Assembly: GCA_027034975.1 (NCBI GenBank)
Contig: JALVWQ010000062.1
Coordinates: 1 to 64,000, forward strand
Direction of reading: 5' to 3'
Length of the DNA stretch: 64,000 nucleotides
Source: Campylobacteraceae bacterium
GTDB lineage: Bacteria; Campylobacterota; Campylobacteria; Campylobacterales; Sulfurovaceae
Shown here: positions 61,498 through 64,000 of the stretch, piece by piece
How the letters are laid out: the number at the start of each line of letters is the position of its first letter
Numbering within the stretch: the first letter of the stretch is position 1
Program-made: the position numbers and the translations under genes
Notes under the pieces: generated by a model
Databases searched by the model: none
The model's input: the letters and a program-made list of their open reading frames with translations, nothing else
What the model was told of the DNA's origin: nothing

Positions 61498-62964
61498 CTA
61501 TATCGTTGGAGGAATCTCAACTTTACCCTCTGAGGTGTCATAATCTCCACTCTCAAAAATTACCTCATAAGGGGCTGCTTTAGGATTTTTATCGATAAAT
61601 CGAGTAAAGCGTTTTTGAAACAACAACTCTACTGTACCTGTTGGACCATTCCTCTGCTTTCCAATAATAAGCTCTGTCTCATCCTCCTCTCTTCTTTTGA
61701 GTTCATTATAGAGAGCCTCATACTTCTCAACATCACTCTGTTTATCCTCTGCCTTTGCTCGCTCGAGCTTCTCTTTAATCTGGTTCTCTTTATAGATCCC
61801 ATCGCGGTAAACAAAGAGAATAATATCGGCATCTTGCTCAATCGCCCCAGACTCCCGAAGGTCACTAAGCATTGGGCGTTTATTCTCTCGGCTCTCTAAC
61901 GATCGGTTCAGCTGCGAGAGTGCAATAATAGGAATCTCTAGCTCTCTTGCTAACTGCTTAAGCCCTCTTGAGATTTCGCTGATCTCTTGCTGTCTGCCTG
62001 CTTGGCTTCTATTCTCGCCACTCATAAGTTGCAAGTAGTCGATAATTGCAAGCGAAACCTCAGGGTGTTGCGATTTGAGTTTTCGCAGTTTGCTTCGCAC
62101 ATGGTGGATAGTCGCATAACCACCATCATCCACAAAGAGTTTTCGACGACTCATCTCATCCATAGCACTTGTTAAACGGGTCCACTCATCATCTACCAAA
62201 TTCCCCACACGCAACGCCTGCAAAGGAATCGAAGTCTTTGCTGCAAGCATACGCATCATCAACTGCTCCGCTGGCATCTCTAAAGAGAAAAAGGCAACCC
62301 CCTCCCCTCTCTCAAGTGCCTTTAGAGCCATATTAAGCACAATTGCCGTTTTCCCCATTGCTGGTCTTGCAGCAATAATTACTAAATCCCCTTTACCAAA
62401 ACCGCTTGTTTTATCATTTAAGTTCTCAAAACCTGTATCGACACCAATAAGTTTTGAGTTCGAGAGAGCTTTTAACCGCTCTATCTCATTTAGAGTATCG
62501 ACAGCAATCTTCTCCGAAGCCTTAAAGTCATCATTCACACTCTCTTGGGTAATCTCATAGAGTTTTTGCTCCACCCTATCCATTACATCGATCGCCTCAA
62601 GATCATCTTCGATGGTTAGCTTCTTAATCTCTGTTGCTAAAGTAACGAGTGATCGTTTGTTTGAATATGCCTTAATCTCGCTCACATAGGCTTTCGTATT
62701 GGTAATTGGGTTTGCAGAGAGCACCTCTATCATCGCTATCTCATCAAACTTATCCTCTTTTTGTAGCTCTTTGCGTAAGAACTCTTCATCAATTGGTTGC
62801 TCTTTCTCAAAAAGCCTCTCCATCGCTGCAAAGAGGTGTTGATGAAATGGCAAATAAAAATCTTTTGGCTTCAGATAACTTGCTACCTCTTCGTAGATCT
62901 CCGGATCAAAAATAATCGCCGAAAGAACTGCTCGCTCGATATTTAAATTATAGAGCTCTTGCAT
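61498..62964 (-). CDS. dnaB: Replicative DNA helicase
   Basis: NIERAVLSAIIFDPEIYE; IIAARPAMGKTAIVLNMAL; SQLNRSLESRENKRPMLSDLRESGAIEQDADIILFVYRD. Confidence 0.96.
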   Translation of the reverse strand: MQELYNLNIERAVLSAIIFDPEIYEEVASYLKPKDFYLPFHQHLFAAMERLFEKEQPIDEEFLRKELQKEDKFDEIAMIEVLSANPITNTKAYVSEIKAYSNKRSLVTLATEIKKLTIEDDLEAIDVMDRVEQKLYEITQESVNDDFKASEKIAVDTLNEIERLKALSNSKLIGVDTGFENLNDKTSGFGKGDLVIIAARPAMGKTAIVLNMALKALERGEGVAFFSLEMPAEQLMMRMLAAKTSIPLQALRVGNLVDDEWTRLTSAMDEMSRRKLFVDDGGYATIHHVRSKLRKLKSQHPEVSLAIIDYLQLMSGENRSQAGRQQEISEISRGLKQLARELEIPIIALSQLNRSLESRENKRPMLSDLRESGAIEQDADIILFVYRDGIYKENQIKEKLERAKAEDKQSDVEKYEALYNELKRREEDETELIIGKQRNGPTGTVELLFQKRFTRFIDKNPKAAPYEVIFESGDYDTSEGKVEIPPTI

Positions 62965-64000
62965 TAGCAACTCTCCTTAGCAAACTTCTCTACCTCTTCT
63001 ACAAATCTATCAACTAGCTGATTCTCAGGAAGCTTTGCAACTACCTCTCCCTTTACCATTATCAAGCCGCTTCCTTTCCCATAAGCAATCGCTACATCTG
63101 CATGCTTTGCCTCGCCAATTGCATTGACAACGCATCCCATTACCGACACATTCATCGGCTTCGTAATATGCTTTGTACGCTCTTGCACCTCTGCAACTGC
63201 ACTTACCAAATCTGCCTCTATTCGCCCGCATGTCGGACAAGAGATAATATTCAACCCCTCTTGCAATCTACCACTATCTTTTAAAATATCTTTTGCAACC
63301 GTTATCTCCTCTTCGAGTGCTCCTGTAATTGAGACACGCATTGTATCGCCAATTCCATCGAGCAAGAGAGCTCCTAGCCCAATAGCCGACTTAATTGTTG
63401 CATGGTGGATTGTCCCAGCCTCTGTAACGCCTAAATGGAACGGATAGTTATTCTTAGGTCGAAGCATTCTATAAGCAGCAACCGTTCGCTGCACATCACT
63501 CGCTTTAAGTGAAACCTTTATATCAGTAAAGTCTAAATCCTCTAAAAATTTAATATTATACTCAGCACTAGCAACCATACCCTCAGCTGTTGCACCATAC
63601 TTTTGTTCAAACTCCTTCTCTAAAGAACCAGCGTTCACACCAACTCGAATCGGCAAACTACGCTCTTTACACGCCTTTACAATCTCTTTAATGCGACTCT
63701 TTTCACCAATATTTCCAGGGTTAAAGCGGATTGCGTCGACCCACTTTGCAGCTTCTAGTGCTAATTTATAGTTAAAGTGGATATCGGCAACTAGAGGTAA
63801 GGTCGATTCTTTACTAATTTGCTCTAACGCTAAAGCAGCCTCCATATCTGGTACAGCAACACGCACAATATCAGCACCCGCAAAATGCAATCTCTTGATC
63901 TGCTGCAGTGTAGCATCTGCATCTCGGGTATCGCTAAAGGTCATCGATTGCACCGAAATAGGAGCATCACCGCCAATAGCTAAATCTTTAATATATATCT
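62964..64000 (-). CDS. ispG: 4-hydroxy-3-methylbut-2-enyl diphosphate synthase (N-terminus cut by window edge)
   Basis: Frame continues to the window end as ..[24 protein letters not shown]-terminal [27 protein letters not shown]. Confidence 0.95.
   Translation of the reverse strand, partial: IYIKDLAIGGDAPISVQSMTFSDTRDADATLQQIKRLHFAGADIVRVAVPDMEAALALEQISKESTLPLVADIHFNYKLALEAAKWVDAIRFNPGNIGEKSRIKEIVKACKERSLPIRVGVNAGSLEKEFEQKYGATAEGMVASAEYNIKFLEDLDFTDIKVSLKASDVQRTVAAYRMLRPKNNYPFHLGVTEAGTIHHATIKSAIGLGALLLDGIGDTMRVSITGALEEEITVAKDILKDSGRLQEGLNIISCPTCGRIEADLVSAVAEVQERTKHITKPMNVSVMGCVVNAIGEAKHADVAIAYGKGSGLIMVKGEVVAKLPENQLVDRFVEEVEKFAKESC

Overview
This 64-kb, low-GC window is chromosomal DNA from a Campylobacterota (Epsilonproteobacteria) member. 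The gene neighbourhoods resemble those I recall from Campylobacter/Helicobacter: mrp/thiC/ispDF/HP1021-like regulator/ATP-sulfurylase-like/pgpA, and hom/aminotransferase/RodZ-like/rlmB/rsmI/rpmE. Most of the content is housekeeping: a moxR-bat operon, a two-component system, glmS, gltX, accBC, dcd, mqnE, glnD, argJ, argF, hemN, hemB, purF, dapB, trxAB, leuA, xer, comEC, dnaB and ispG. I found no rRNA, tRNA, CRISPR array or transposase. The non-routine signals are: (1) a dispersed intergenic repeat family built from inverted arrays of a GAGCTNA heptamer flanking small TTC(G)-loop hairpins, typically sitting between a hairpin at the upstream stop codon and the Shine-Dalgarno of the next gene; (2) two exported proteins with dense arrays of the bacterial N-glycosylation sequon D/E-X-N-X-S/T (13 in a RodZ-like protein, 10 in a lipoprotein); (3) an unannotated 22-codon leader ORF with a Leu-Leu-Leu run upstream of leuA; (4) a second, palindromic repeat family (2 copies); (5) a multi-hairpin 5' UTR before tandem outer-membrane protein genes; (6) an ATP-sulfurylase-fold protein lacking the substrate-binding motif and carrying a Cys/His cluster, next to an atypical response regulator lacking the phospho-acceptor Asp. 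All calls come from reading the sequence and ORF translations; no database search was run.
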